This document shows, one piece after another, positions 9,114 to 18,200 of a stretch of 64,000 nucleotides of DNA. The translations under genes and the position numbers were made by a program. The notes below the pieces were generated by a model, which worked only from the letters and a program-made list of their open reading frames with translations, made no database searches and had not been told where the DNA came from. The DNA is from CAWDDA01 sp963813345 (GTDB taxonomy: Bacteria; Acidobacteriota; Blastocatellia; RBC074). Each line of letters opens with the position of its first letter. Position 1 is the stretch's first letter. Where the stretch lies: contig CAWEYR010000011.1 of the NCBI GenBank assembly GCA_963813345.1, forward strand, positions 62,001 through 126,000. The letters run 5' to 3'.

Positions 9114-11350
9114 TTACCTCAGGAGCGCATCGACCTTTGCAAGCAGTTCCTCAAAAACCAGAGCGCGCTTGCTTATGAAGTCATCTGCACCCGATTGAAG
9201 CGCTTCGATCTTGTCTTCAACGCCCTGACGCGAGCCCAAAAGTATCACAGGTGTTTCCAGCTTGTGCTTCCGCAACTCACGGCACACGTCAAAACCTGAC
9301 TGGTGCTCGAGCAGCGCATCCAGAATCAACAGCTCGAAGACCGGGTCAGAGTTGATTGCACTCTCATAGGCAGTCCTTCCATCCTGAACTCGCGATACCA
9401 GATAATTCTCGACTTCGAGACCTTTCTCGAGGAGCAGCGCCAGCTCATCATTCCCCACAGCGACAAGAATTCTTGGGGGCTCCGTCCCAGTGAGGCCTCC
9501 GGTGGTAACGCTTGTGGTCAAGTGCTGAAGCGATAAACGGGCGGTCTTTGAAAGCCTGCTGGTCGACGCCGTCAGCGCCGGCGCAACATTCTTGAACTTC
9601 GTAGAAGTCAACAGTGCCTCGACGCGCTTGAGGTCAAGAACCGCTCCTAACTTGGCAAAAAGCGCCTTCGCTTCTTCCATATGAGCCAGGGCCGAGTCGT
9701 CTCTGCCATCGCGAGCTCGCAGATCGCCAATCGCTGCCTGGCATAATCCGCTGCGGTAAGGGTCTCCGGTCGTCTGAGAAATGGTCAGACACTGCGCAAA
9801 GGCGCGATTCGCTTCTGCATATTCGCCGCGTGCCACGTGAAGACGACCGCGGGCAAACAGCGCGCGGCCCATCATTGTGAGTGCAGGATCGAGAGGCGTG
9901 ATAGCGAGCGCATCATCAAGACAGATTTGCGCAGTCTGGAAGTCACCTATTTCAATGTGGACAAGAGCCAGCTCGATGCCGATGAGAATGTTTTCTTCCA
10001 GCGCACCGAATTCTCTCGCCGCCTGCAGACCCTTTTCGAGAGCTTTAACGCTTTCTGCAGGCGTGACCCCGAATTACGAGTACTCGTCCCAGGATTCTCT
10101 GTGTTCTCGCGTAGATGCTGGTTCCGTGAAGTCTGAGCGCTTCCTCAATCGTTTCGGATGCCGCCTTTACGTTCCCTTCAAGCAATTCAAGGTCAGCCTT
10201 GTCAGTCAGCGCCACTGCTTCCGCTTTTCGGATCGAGCGCTGGCGAGCGAGTGACAAACGCTCGTCAAGCAAACGCCTCGCATGGCCCCAGGAGCCCAGC
10301 CGAACCAGCACTCGTGAAAGATAGCCATAAGCCTTCAAAAGCAATCGTTCGTTGCCAATTCCTTTGATACGCTCAATGACCAGCTCGTAGCGCTCGGCGG
10401 CTTCCTTGAGTTTACCTTCAGAATACAAAACAAAGGCTTGCTGCAGCTCAACTCGGGCCTCAAGCAGAGGCGCGTTGAGCCCCTCCGCAAGACGAGCTGA
10501 ACGCATCCAGTTGTAACGCGCGCCGTCAAAGTCTCCATCTTTCCAGTCAACTTTGCCGAGAGAGAGATGCACTTCAGCCAGGATACGCGTATTTCCTACT
10601 CGCCGAGCAGAGAGCATTGCCCTGTTCAGACAGTCCCGTGCTCCAAGCTGATCGCCGCGTCGAGATAAATGCGCGGCCAATGGAGACGCGCGCGTCAGCG
10701 ATCGCATTGTCATCTTTTTCGTGAGAGGCCAGATTGAGACTTCGTTCGAGCACTTCGAGAGCGGTTCGTGACTCCTTGGCTTCGATGTGCGCGCGTCCCT
10801 TCCAGAGCAGAACGCTGGCACGATATCCGTGCGGAAGCTGGAGAAGTCGATCCGCGTCAGTGAATACCTCAAGGAGCTTCAATGCCTGCTCGTGATCACC
10901 CTTTGTAAGGTAGGCTTCGGCGAGGACACACCGGAGGCTCGCGTCTTCGCAGAGATTGCCAGGCTGCGAATGAACCTGATTGCCAAGCGATTCAATCAGC
11001 TCCTTGGTCCCGCCGCCTGGCTCGTGAATGTGCCCGGATGACCCGTCTGCAAGCGATAGAACGACACTGAATTCAGGTCCGGCTGGACCAAGCCGCACAA
11101 TATCCCCGTCGTTGAGAAGTTGTTCGGAGACGCGATTGCCATTGACGAAGACCCCGTTTGTCGAACCGAGGTCCTGGACAAGCACTTCATTTCCAAGACG
11201 GATAAAGACGGCGTGGTGGCGGGAAACGGACGGATTCGAGACCGTCAATGAATTCTCCTTGGTCCGCCCTAAAGTAAATCTCGGCTGATCAAGAAGACAG
11301 ACACGACCAGTGCCCCCATTTAGTTCGTGAAGCTCAACTCGCAAACCCAT
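9114..11350 (-). CDS. FHA - TPR - receiver-domain signalling protein (two frameshifts)
   Basis: About 745 residues when the frame breaks near 10670 and 10065 (the second in a GGGG run) are bridged. The start ATG at 11350 opens directly into an FHA domain (FTLGRTKENSLTVSNPSVSRHH, then LGSTNGVFVNG), which binds phosphothreonine. A long tetratricopeptide-like helical region follows (for example AEAYLTKGDHEQALKLLE, ALFARGRLHVARGEYAEANRAFAQ). The C-terminus is a response-regulator receiver domain with the acidic pair NDE, the phospho-acceptor Asp in LLILDALLEHQSG and the conserved Lys in FISKRA. A receiver at the C-terminus of an FHA-TPR protein is unusual; it suggests a scaffold joining Ser/Thr-kinase and two-component signals. 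Confidence 0.75.
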
Positions 11351-11400
11351 CCGAGGTCGAAGTATAACGCAGGAAGGACACGGATCAATAGGAGAAGTGA

Positions 11401-11573
11401 TGCCGCTCCTACCGGAGCTCATTCATTGTACCTGTTTCCATAAACATTAGGCTCCTCCGGAGCCGAGACATTGGGGTTCGACCGTTAAGGCGCCTTTTTG
11501 CAGTTGAAGGCGTCCCGGCTCCGGAGGAGCCAATGTTTATAGCACATCGCTGCGAGCTCCGGAGGAGCGGCAT
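11401..11573. repeat. Nested palindrome beside transposase remnant
   Basis: Outer arms at about 11401-11420 and 11554-11573 (GCCGCTCCT...GAGCT) enclose a second pair at 11440-11465 and 11516-11540, built on GGCTCCTCCGGAGCC and ATAAACATT. The element sits at the 3' end of the decayed Y1 transposase, as REP palindromes do beside their RAYT transposases. It may equally be a terminator for flanking transcripts. Confidence 0.75.
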
Positions 11574-11574
11574 C

Positions 11575-12050
11575 AGATCCGATAAGTCGTCATTGAACTT
11601 GAAAAGATACTTCTCTTCAAAAGCAATATCGAACTTCCGCAACAACGTCACATACTCATTACGAAAAGACGTTTTGCGATGGTGTTGCTCCTGATTCCTG
11701 ATGTACTCAATCACTCGATCCAACTGCGAATGTCCGTAGAAATGCGCCAAATCCTGCCTGCCACCGGAATTTACCGCGCACCCATCTCTTCTCATTAATG
11801 AATCTCGATGAATTCGCTTTGATATCCCTGACAAGATCTGAAAAGCCAGAGAGGTCTGAATCCTATAAGCAGATGAATGTGATCGCTGACGCCGCCTATG
11901 GCAAGCATCTTATGGCCCTGATTCCTACGATTCCGGTTATGTATTTGTAGAGTTCTTCCTTGTGTTCCGGTTGAACAGCCGTGCCCGTTACTCTACCGCA
12001 ACACGACTTGAATATATATCTGCGAGTAAGTGTCCAGGATTTCCTCCACA
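11575..12050 (-). pseudogene. REP-associated (Y1, IS200-like) transposase remnant
   Basis: No intact frame, but the minus strand carries Y1/RAYT segments in order: TYSQIYIQVVLR near 12030, HKEELYKYI near 11955, the HUH metal motif in GVSDHIHLL near 11880, DLVRDIKANSSRFINEKRW near 11810, and the helix VIEYIRNQEQHHRKTSF with the probable catalytic Tyr near 11695, ending EEKYLF near 11595. At least three frame changes and an in-frame stop break it. The family uses HUH chemistry on single-stranded DNA and mobilises or spreads short palindromes. The remaining 11590-12077 sequence holds no other gene. Confidence 0.75.
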
Positions 12051-12060
12051 TACATCGTTG

Positions 12061-12066
12061 TATAAT
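12061..12066 (+). promoter_or_regulatory. Possible -10 box TATAAT of the ATP-grasp operon
   Basis: A perfect TATAAT lies 11 bases before the ATG at 12078. With normal spacing, transcription would start at about 12072-12075, leaving almost no leader, and no Shine-Dalgarno sequence is visible before the ATG. A leaderless transcript is therefore suggested. No convincing -35 box is seen. Confidence 0.4.
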
Positions 12067-12077
12067 CTCTGATTCTT

Positions 12078-12890
12078 ATGTCTATTGGTGTTCTTTCCGA
12101 AAAGCGGTATCTCGCGCAGAGTCAGCCCCAGGGACTCGTGAATGCCCTGAAAACACTCGGATACGATGTCAGACTGATCGATCCGGAAGTTATCGAGTTA
12201 ACACTCGGCGATGACAGGTGGCTTGATGGACTCGACCTGATCGTTGCTCGTGGGCGGAGTTGGGGTCTTCTATGTCTTTTGAAGTGGGCTGAAGTCCGTG
12301 GAGTACCCACAATCAACAGGCGTGATGCAATCTCTGCCGTCCACAACAAGGCCGATATGGCCGTCGCTCTGGCCGCATCGGGCCTGCCGACGCCACTCAC
12401 CTTTCTTGGCTCGACCGAGGTCATGACCGAGGCTGTCGACGCTCGGCACTATCCTCTCATTCTGAAACCAATCTTTGGCGACAACTGTCGCGGGCTTGAA
12501 GTTATCCAGACTGCAAAGGACATGATCCGCGACTGGCCGGAACCCGTTGCGCTTGCGCAGTCCTATCACAAGACCGATGGCTATGACCTCAAACTCTATG
12601 GCATTGGAAGCGAGATTTTCGCCGTGAGAAAGCCGTCTCCTTTCAACAAGCGAACAGAGGGTGCGGCGGATACATCAGGTCAGGTAGCGCTCACGCCCGC
12701 GCTCGAACAGCTGGGAAGAAGCTGCGGCGAGCTCTTCGGGCTTGATCTCTTTGGGGTTGACTGCATCGAAACTGTAGAGGGGCCTCTTGTGATTGAAATC
12801 AACGACTTCCCGAACTACACGTCCGTTGAGGAAGCAGACACACGCCTCGCGCGGTATGTCGTACACCGGTTGGAAACGAGCCCGAAATGA
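12078..12890 (+). CDS. ATP-grasp enzyme 1 (RimK/ITPK-like)
   Basis: 270 residues. An N-terminal pre-ATP-grasp domain (residues 1-90) contains GLDLIVARGRSWGL. The ATP-grasp fold follows: Lys in ILKPIFGDNCRG (nucleotide loop), the hinge VALAQSY, DLKLYGIGSEIFAVRKPSP, and Mg ligands GVDCIE with the EIN triad in VIEINDFPNY. It is therefore predicted to be active, forming an acyl-phosphate or phosphorylating a hydroxyl. It differs most from the other three in the cluster: the pre-domain lacks the LNPY/LNDY motif, and the C-terminus reads NDFPNYTSVEE instead of FPGFKG(V/I)P. It overlaps the next gene by ATGA at 12887-12890. Confidence 0.85.
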   Translation: MSIGVLSEKRYLAQSQPQGLVNALKTLGYDVRLIDPEVIELTLGDDRWLDGLDLIVARGRSWGLLCLLKWAEVRGVPTINRRDAISAVHNKADMAVALAASGLPTPLTFLGSTEVMTEAVDARHYPLILKPIFGDNCRGLEVIQTAKDMIRDWPEPVALAQSYHKTDGYDLKLYGIGSEIFAVRKPSPFNKRTEGAADTSGQVALTPALEQLGRSCGELFGLDLFGVDCIETVEGPLVIEINDFPNYTSVEEADTRLARYVVHRLETSPK

Positions 12891-13681
12891 AGATCGGTCT
12901 GATCACCTCGAGAAAGAAAGGCCAGGGTGAGGGCTCAGTGATGGGCGACGTCACAGCGAGACTTGCGTCTCGCGGTCACACGCTCGACACGATTTACCCG
13001 GACGAAACTCTACTGAACATATCGTCATCGTCGCCGGAATATGATCTTTATATCTTGAAGGCAGGAACTACTTCGGCAATGGCACTGGCTGCCATACTTG
13101 ATGCCGCCGGCGCGCGGATACTCAATCCGTACAGCGCGGTCGTAAAGATAAAGAGCAAGATACTATCAAGCCGGCTGCTCTCCGACTGCAAAATACCGGT
13201 GCCTGACGCATTTGTGGCAAACGACGCCGCCAGTCTCGCGACTTTGCTTTCGCGCGGTCCAATTATCATCAAGCCTCTTTTTGGCGGGTCTCGCGGTCGA
13301 GGCGTCGAGATCGTAAGCTCTCTAAGCGAGCTCCCTCAAACGGATGACGGAGCCTTTTTTGTTCAGTCGTATCATCAGCCGGATGGTAAGGACTACAAAC
13401 TCTACCGGATTGGGTCCAGAGTCTTTGGCGTGCGTCGTGTCTGGCCTGCGCGCACACTGGAAGACAAGCTTGGAGAGGCGTTCGAACCGTCCAGAGAAAT
13501 GATCGATATTACAATGCGAAGCGGCGATGCCTTCGGTATTGATCTTTACGGCCTTGATATCATTACATCAGGCGGACGTTCGTACGTCGTCGATATCAAT
13601 TCCTTTCCCGGCTTCAAGGGCATTCCTGATGCCGGACGTCATCTTGCAGAATACATCACAGAGTTTATGGAGAAACAATGA
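12887..13681 (+). CDS. ATP-grasp enzyme 2 (RimK/ITPK-like)
   Basis: 264 residues, translationally coupled to genes on both sides through 4-base ATGA overlaps. The pre-ATP-grasp domain has YDLYILKAGTTSA and RILNPYSAV; the ATP site has IIKPLFGGSRGRGVEI; the central strand reads DYKLYRIGSRVFGVRR; Mg ligands are GLDIIT and the DIN of VVDINSFPGFKGIP. The DIN-x-FPG form and the YK-x-Y-x-x-G segment are closer to ITPK inositol phosphate kinases than to RimK (EVN, DIR). Substrate unknown: carboxylate-amine ligase or polyol phosphate kinase. Cytoplasmic, with no signal peptide. Confidence 0.85.
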   Translation: MKIGLITSRKKGQGEGSVMGDVTARLASRGHTLDTIYPDETLLNISSSSPEYDLYILKAGTTSAMALAAILDAAGARILNPYSAVVKIKSKILSSRLLSDCKIPVPDAFVANDAASLATLLSRGPIIIKPLFGGSRGRGVEIVSSLSELPQTDDGAFFVQSYHQPDGKDYKLYRIGSRVFGVRRVWPARTLEDKLGEAFEPSREMIDITMRSGDAFGIDLYGLDIITSGGRSYVVDINSFPGFKGIPDAGRHLAEYITEFMEKQ

Positions 13682-14526
13682 AGCTTTTTTTCATGATCGT
13701 GCGGCGAGTTCCGCCAGTTCCAAGTCCGATTCTTGTTGAAGCGTACGAGCGTCTGCGAGGCAAGGGCTACGAGGTCGGTGAAAGCATCGCCGAAGAAGTC
13801 CTTACAAGATGCGATGAGATCAACCTGACCGAAGATCTCTACATTCTCAAATCGCATACCGAACTTTCGCTGAGCCTCGCCGGCGTTCTTTACACACGCG
13901 GCGCGCGGCTTCTCAATCCATATCCTTCCTGTGCTTTGACTCAGAACAAGATTGTGGTGTCGCGTCTTTTGAGCGAGGCCGGAGTTCCGGCTCCGCGATC
14001 GTGGGTGACCGCTGATTTTTCACTTCTTCGAGACCTGGCAGCCAGCACTCAGTTGATCATCAAGCCCTATATGGGACATCGAGGCGCCGGCATCGTGAAG
14101 GTCAATTCGCCGAAAGACCTCGACGCGCTTGGTACGTTCGACTATCCGGTCATTGTTCAGGAATACATTCCAGGATCGGGCGAGGACCTTAAGGTCTACG
14201 TCGTTGGTGATCAGGTCTACGGTGTGCAGAAGCCTTTTTCTGAGACGAGCTTCAGCGTGCCCGGCCGGCCTGTTCCTTTGACCGACGAGGTTGTAGAGCT
14301 TTCACGCAAGGTTGGGAAAGCTTGCGGGCTTGGCCTGTACGGTCTCGATATCATTGAAGGTGAACGTGGTCCCTTTGTCGTTGATGTCAACTACTTTCCT
14401 GGTTACAAAGGTGTGCCGAATGCTGCTGCAATGATAGCGGACTATATTGATGCATATGCACAGGGCCGCATCACACTCGATTCGCCGGGTCCGTCGAGCG
14501 CGATGGCTGAAGCTGTAGCGGACTAG
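13678..14526 (+). CDS. ATP-grasp enzyme 3 (RimK/ITPK-like)
   Basis: 282 residues, starting inside the ATGA overlap with enzyme 2. It has LYILKSHTELSLSLAG and RLLNPYPSC in the pre-domain, nucleotide loop IIKPYMGHRGAGIVKV, hinge VIVQEYI, strand DLKVYVVGDQVYGVQKP, and Mg ligands GLDIIE and VVDVNYFPGYKGVP. The last motif is strikingly like the ITPK consensus (DxNxFPGY). A short extra tail of about 20 residues, ending SSAMAEAVAD, follows the fold. The MFS carrier starts 11 bases later. Confidence 0.85.
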   Translation: MKLFFMIVRRVPPVPSPILVEAYERLRGKGYEVGESIAEEVLTRCDEINLTEDLYILKSHTELSLSLAGVLYTRGARLLNPYPSCALTQNKIVVSRLLSEAGVPAPRSWVTADFSLLRDLAASTQLIIKPYMGHRGAGIVKVNSPKDLDALGTFDYPVIVQEYIPGSGEDLKVYVVGDQVYGVQKPFSETSFSVPGRPVPLTDEVVELSRKVGKACGLGLYGLDIIEGERGPFVVDVNYFPGYKGVPNAAAMIADYIDAYAQGRITLDSPGPSSAMAEAVAD

Positions 14527-14537
14527 CGCAAGTCACA

Positions 14538-15852
14538 ATGCATTCCGGCCGTCAGATTCATCCGGCACTGATCGCAGTCCTCTTCGAAGGATTCCTTTCA
14601 CGTCTCAGCTTTGGAATCATCAGTTTCGCGCTGCCACTATTTGCGTACCGTAAGCTGGGATTGAGCCTGAGTGAAGCCGGATTCCTGTTCTCGTTGAATC
14701 TGATTGCTGAGCAGGCGTTCAAACCGGTCATGGGTTGGGCGGCAGACCGCTGGGGCTTGCGGCCCACCTTTACCTTATCGATCGGGTTGAGAAGCGTCGT
14801 TGCTCTGCTTCTTGTTTTTGCAGTAGCACCGTGGCAGGTCTTTGCCATCAGATTCCTTCACGGCTTTTCAGAATCGATGCGTGATCCCGCCGTCAACGCA
14901 TTGATCGCTGAATACAGCACGCAGGGCCGAGTAGCATCCGCATTCTCGTGGTATTCAACTGCAAAGACGGTCGCAGGCTCGGCTGGCAAAGCGTTGGGTG
15001 GTTTCCTTCTTGCCTGGTCAAGCGAGGCTTATTCGACGACCTTTCTTCATAGCCTTCACGCTCTCGCTGCTTCCGCTCTTTGTAGTTACACGATATGTTC
15101 GCGAGCCACGCAAGAGATTCGTGTCAGCCAGCATTCCGTCTGAAGGCGACTCAGCGCCCGCCGAAATACCTGCTGTACAGTTGCGCACGATTGCACCGAT
15201 TGCGATGCTCGGTTTTCTGGTCTGTTCAACAGCGCACTTGATCCAAAGTCTGTTTCCGATCATGGCTGTTGAATATGGCGGGTTGACAGTCTCACAAACT
15301 GCACTTATCTATGCTTTGTCCGGTTTCGTGCTCTGTTTGGGGCCGGTCTTTGGATGGTTATCAGATAACGTCAGCCGGCACGGGGTGTTGATGGTGCGAG
15401 GTGTTGCCAATTCACTTTCCACTTTGCTCTATTGGTTTGCACCTGGAATGACGGGATTTACTATTGGAACTATCGTTGACAGTCTTGGTAAGGCTGCTTT
15501 CCGGCCCGCATGGGGTGCGCTGATGGCTGCGGTCGCGGGTCTCGATCGGCGCCGCCGCGCGCGAACCATGAGTTATCTAAGCGTTGGCGAGGGTTTGGGC
15601 GAAACGCTCGGACCACTCATGGGCGGGCTTCTCTGGCACTTCTGGGGATTACCAGTACTGCTCGGGACAAGACTTGCACTCGCTATAGGAGCTGAAATCT
15701 ATGCCCTAAGCCTGACCGGACGGATGAAAAAGTTATCAGACCAACTTCTAGCGGCCCAAACCAAGACAGGAATAATAGGAGATAAAAATGCGCATATGTT
15801 TTCTGATGGAGCCCCCGAGGAGTCCCAATTCAGTCACTTACAAAATCGTTGA
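14538..15852 (+). CDS. MFS transporter 1 (frameshift)
   Basis: Major facilitator with about 12 helices when a frame change near 15035 (between SSEAYST and PFFIAF) is bridged. Features are the loop-2 motif GWAADRWGLRP (MFS motif A, G-x-x-x-D-R-x-G), a second copy in the C-half (GWLSDNVSRHG), and the conserved LGKAAFRPAWGAL near helix 10. Its position inside the ATP-grasp run suggests export of the cluster's product or self-protection, as with BacE beside BacD in bacilysin synthesis. The carrier at 19640-21118 is a clear paralogue (DEIGKAAFKPTWGAL). The 3' end overlaps the next gene by 65 bases. Confidence 0.8.
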
Positions 15853-16636
15853 AGGACTCAAGGATGGCGGTGCAGATGTCGAGATAGTCACCGAGAGGTC
15901 AGGCTTGATCGATCTTGAGCGGTTCAGATTCGACTACGATTTCTATTTATTCAAATCCCATTCGCCATTGGCGGAGTCGCTGGCCGCTGCCGCTCACTAT
16001 CGCGACTGTCGTTTACTCAACGACTACCCTGCAACGATGAAGGTACGCGACAAGGTTCTTACCTGCACTATGCTTCTTCAGGCCGGGATACCGACACCGC
16101 GAACATTTGTGACTGACAACATAGAGAACCTGAGAGCAATAGTTCGAGAGACGCCGATAGTCGTCAAGCCCTACAAGGGACGGCGCGGTCAGGGCATCGA
16201 GGTGTGCATGACCGAAGCCGACTTCGATCGACTGGTTGCCGACCGTGGTCTTTCGAATGGCGAGGCGGAAGACGAGGGAGGCGAAGACGGGGGCGCTCTC
16301 GGTGAGCGACTGATCTTTGCCCAGGAATTCGAGGAAAAAGAGCCTTTCGATTACAAGGCGTACGCGGTCGGAGATTATGTTCATGCGATCAGGCGGGTCT
16401 TTCCAGCTACCACAAAGGAGGAGAAGGAAGGCACACCCGTCGAGGAGGATCCAGAGCTTGCCGAGATCGTGCGTCGATGCGGAAAGCTTTTCGGTCTCGA
16501 GCTTTACGGAGTGGACCTTGTGAAAACCCCTAAGGGATATTCAGTGATTGAGGTTAATTGTTTTCCAGGCTTCAAAGGGGTGCCCGAGGGTGGAAAAAGG
16601 ATTGCTGATTACATTCTCGAGAGAGCCGGAAATTAA
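15788..16636 (+). CDS. ATP-grasp enzyme 4 (RimK/ITPK-like)
   Basis: 282 residues. Pre-domain motifs YDFYLFKSHSPLAESLA and RLLNDYPATMKVRDK; nucleotide loop VVKPYKGRRGQGIEV; an acidic Gly/Glu-rich insert of about 20 residues (NGEAEDEGGEDGG) between the lid strands; DYKAYAVGDYVHAIRRVFP; Mg ligands GVDLVK and VIEVNCFPGFKGVP. It is likely the last gene of the ATP-grasp transcript. It is the only one with the acidic insert, which may alter the substrate pocket or bind cations. ATG at 15788 follows AATAGGAG. Confidence 0.85.
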   Translation: MRICFLMEPPRSPNSVTYKIVEGLKDGGADVEIVTERSGLIDLERFRFDYDFYLFKSHSPLAESLAAAAHYRDCRLLNDYPATMKVRDKVLTCTMLLQAGIPTPRTFVTDNIENLRAIVRETPIVVKPYKGRRGQGIEVCMTEADFDRLVADRGLSNGEAEDEGGEDGGALGERLIFAQEFEEKEPFDYKAYAVGDYVHAIRRVFPATTKEEKEGTPVEEDPELAEIVRRCGKLFGLELYGVDLVKTPKGYSVIEVNCFPGFKGVPEGGKRIADYILERAGN

Positions 16637-16667
16637 TAAACTTTTCTTTAACTAAGGCAACATCTGC

Positions 16668-16673
16668 TATACA
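16668..16673 (+). promoter_or_regulatory. Possible -10 box TATACA before phytase
   Basis: A TATACA sequence lies in the 145-base gap before the phytase start, with only weak -35 candidates (TTCTTT-like) upstream. It may start a separate phytase transcript. The gap holds no other recognisable feature. Confidence 0.25.
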
Positions 16674-16781
16674 GTCACTCATCGAAAGAGCCAACTGGGA
16701 GTTGCAGAAATGGTTTCCCTTGCGGTTGATCCCGCGATCATCGCTAGTGGATGAGGACCTGAACGAAAGGAAGTCTGAGTT

Positions 16782-17958
16782 ATGTTCGCGGTGCGTAATT
16801 TGCTGTGGGAGAATAGGTTAGGTATATTCAACGGCCTTTTGGGACTGTCGCTGGCTGCTGTCGGCGCAATCATCTTTTTTTCGCCATCTGCACTCTCGGC
16901 TGTGCTGCAGGACAAGGCCGAAGGCAAGCGGCGCTCCGACGGTTAAGCTTGAGGCTACCGTGACAGGTCCGTCCGGAAAAGCGGTCGAGCCGGTCTACGC
17001 CACCGTTGAGACTCAGCCGGTTGTCTCAACTGGAGACGCTGCCGACGATCCGGCGATCTGGATCAATCCGGAGAATCCGGCAGGCAGCACGATCATCGGA
17101 ACGAACAAACAGGCTGGGATCGCGGTCTATGACCTCTCGGGTAAGGAACTTCAGTTCGTCAAAGCCGGACAGATCAACAACGTTGACATCCGGCGCGGAT
17201 TCAAGCTCGGTAGCGATGAGGTATCACTGGTGACAGGCGGTGATCGCGCCAAGAATACTATCGTTGCCTATAAGGTCAACCCAAAGACACGCCACCTTGA
17301 GGACGTGATAGCTCGGTCAGTGACCACTTTTCAAGTCTATGGAACGTGCATGTATCGCAGCCCGAAGTCGGGCAAAATGTACTATGTCGCCACCAGCAAG
17401 ACTGGCAATGTTGAGCAGTGGGAACTCTTTGACAATGGCAGTGGCAAGGTCGATGCGAAAAAGGTGCGTGGATTCAAGGTGGGTGGCGTGGTCGAAGGCT
17501 GCGTCGCAGATGATGAGCTTGGACATCTATATATAAGCGAAGAAGCAGTTGGTCTTTGGAAATACAACGCGGAGCCTGATGCCGATACGACTCGCAAGCA
17601 GGTCGACAAGGTTGCCGGAGGTAATCTGGTGGCTGATGTCGAGGGCGTGACGATTGCCTACGGTCCAAATGGTACAGGCTATTTGATCGTCTCAAGCCAG
17701 GGAAACCATACGTTTGTTGTCTACAAACGTGAGGGCGACAACGGCTACGTCAAGACCTTCCGGGTTTCCCCGGGAGACGGTGTGGACGGCAGCGAGGAGA
17801 CAGACGGAATCGACGTCTTCGTTGGAAATCTTGGTCCTCAGTTTCCGCATGGGCTCTTTGTCGCGCAGGATGGATACAACGACAAGGGCAACCAGAACTT
17901 CAAGCTTGTGCCGCTTGAGAGAATTCTCCCTACTGCGGCATCACGCACAGACCGCTGA
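16782..17958 (+). CDS. Beta-propeller phytase, exported (frameshift near 16925)
   Basis: The signal/membrane segment starts at ATG 16782 behind AAAGGAAG (MFAVRNLLWENRLG then a hydrophobic stretch ending SPSALSA). A frame change near 16925 leads into the phytase body, which is open from about 16930. The family is recognised by DDPAIWINPENP, IIGTNKQAGIAVYDL, NNVDIRRGF, YGTCMYRSP, GCVADDELGHLYISEE, ADVEGVTI and TDGIDV, a six-bladed propeller whose acidic loops hold Ca2+ and phytate. It hydrolyses myo-inositol hexakisphosphate outside the cytoplasm to release phosphate. Its place directly after the ATP-grasp run is the main contextual hint for inositol-phosphate chemistry. Confidence 0.85.
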
Positions 17959-17988
17959 GCGAAGGTATTGGTACGTGTACCGCCGCCC

Positions 17989-18082
17989 AATTTGGAGTGC
18001 GGCGGCTTGGCGCCGCTTTAGTCTCCCGCTGAGTGATCCGATCGGGACACTAAAGCGGCGCCAAGCCGCCGCACTCCAAATT
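17989..18082. repeat. GCGGCGGCTTGGCGCCGC hairpin, copy 1
   Basis: Perfect 34-base inverted repeat (17989-18022 and 18049-18082) with a 26-base loop, about 30 bases after the phytase stop. A second copy is at 44597-44690. It can act as a strong transcription stop or mRNA stabiliser. The rest of the 17959-18200 gap holds no gene. Confidence 0.85.
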
Positions 18083-18200
18083 TTGCGCTGCTTCGCAGCG
18101 CTTCCGTGAAGTCGGTACAACGTACATGACTTTACACCGCACTTCACTTCCCTTCTAATAGCTCGGTTCATACTTAGCCTGACTGATCGGAGTCACTTGA

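Noticed and set aside
11590..12077. Small RNA or tRNA in the long gene-free stretch
   Set aside because: No cloverleaf or conserved tRNA boxes; the stretch is explained by transposase fragments.
15788..15852. 65-base overlap of MFS 1 and ATP-grasp 4 as a special coupling signal
   Set aside because: The MFS tail after the last helix looks like out-of-frame read-through; the true stop may lie earlier and be hidden by an indel.
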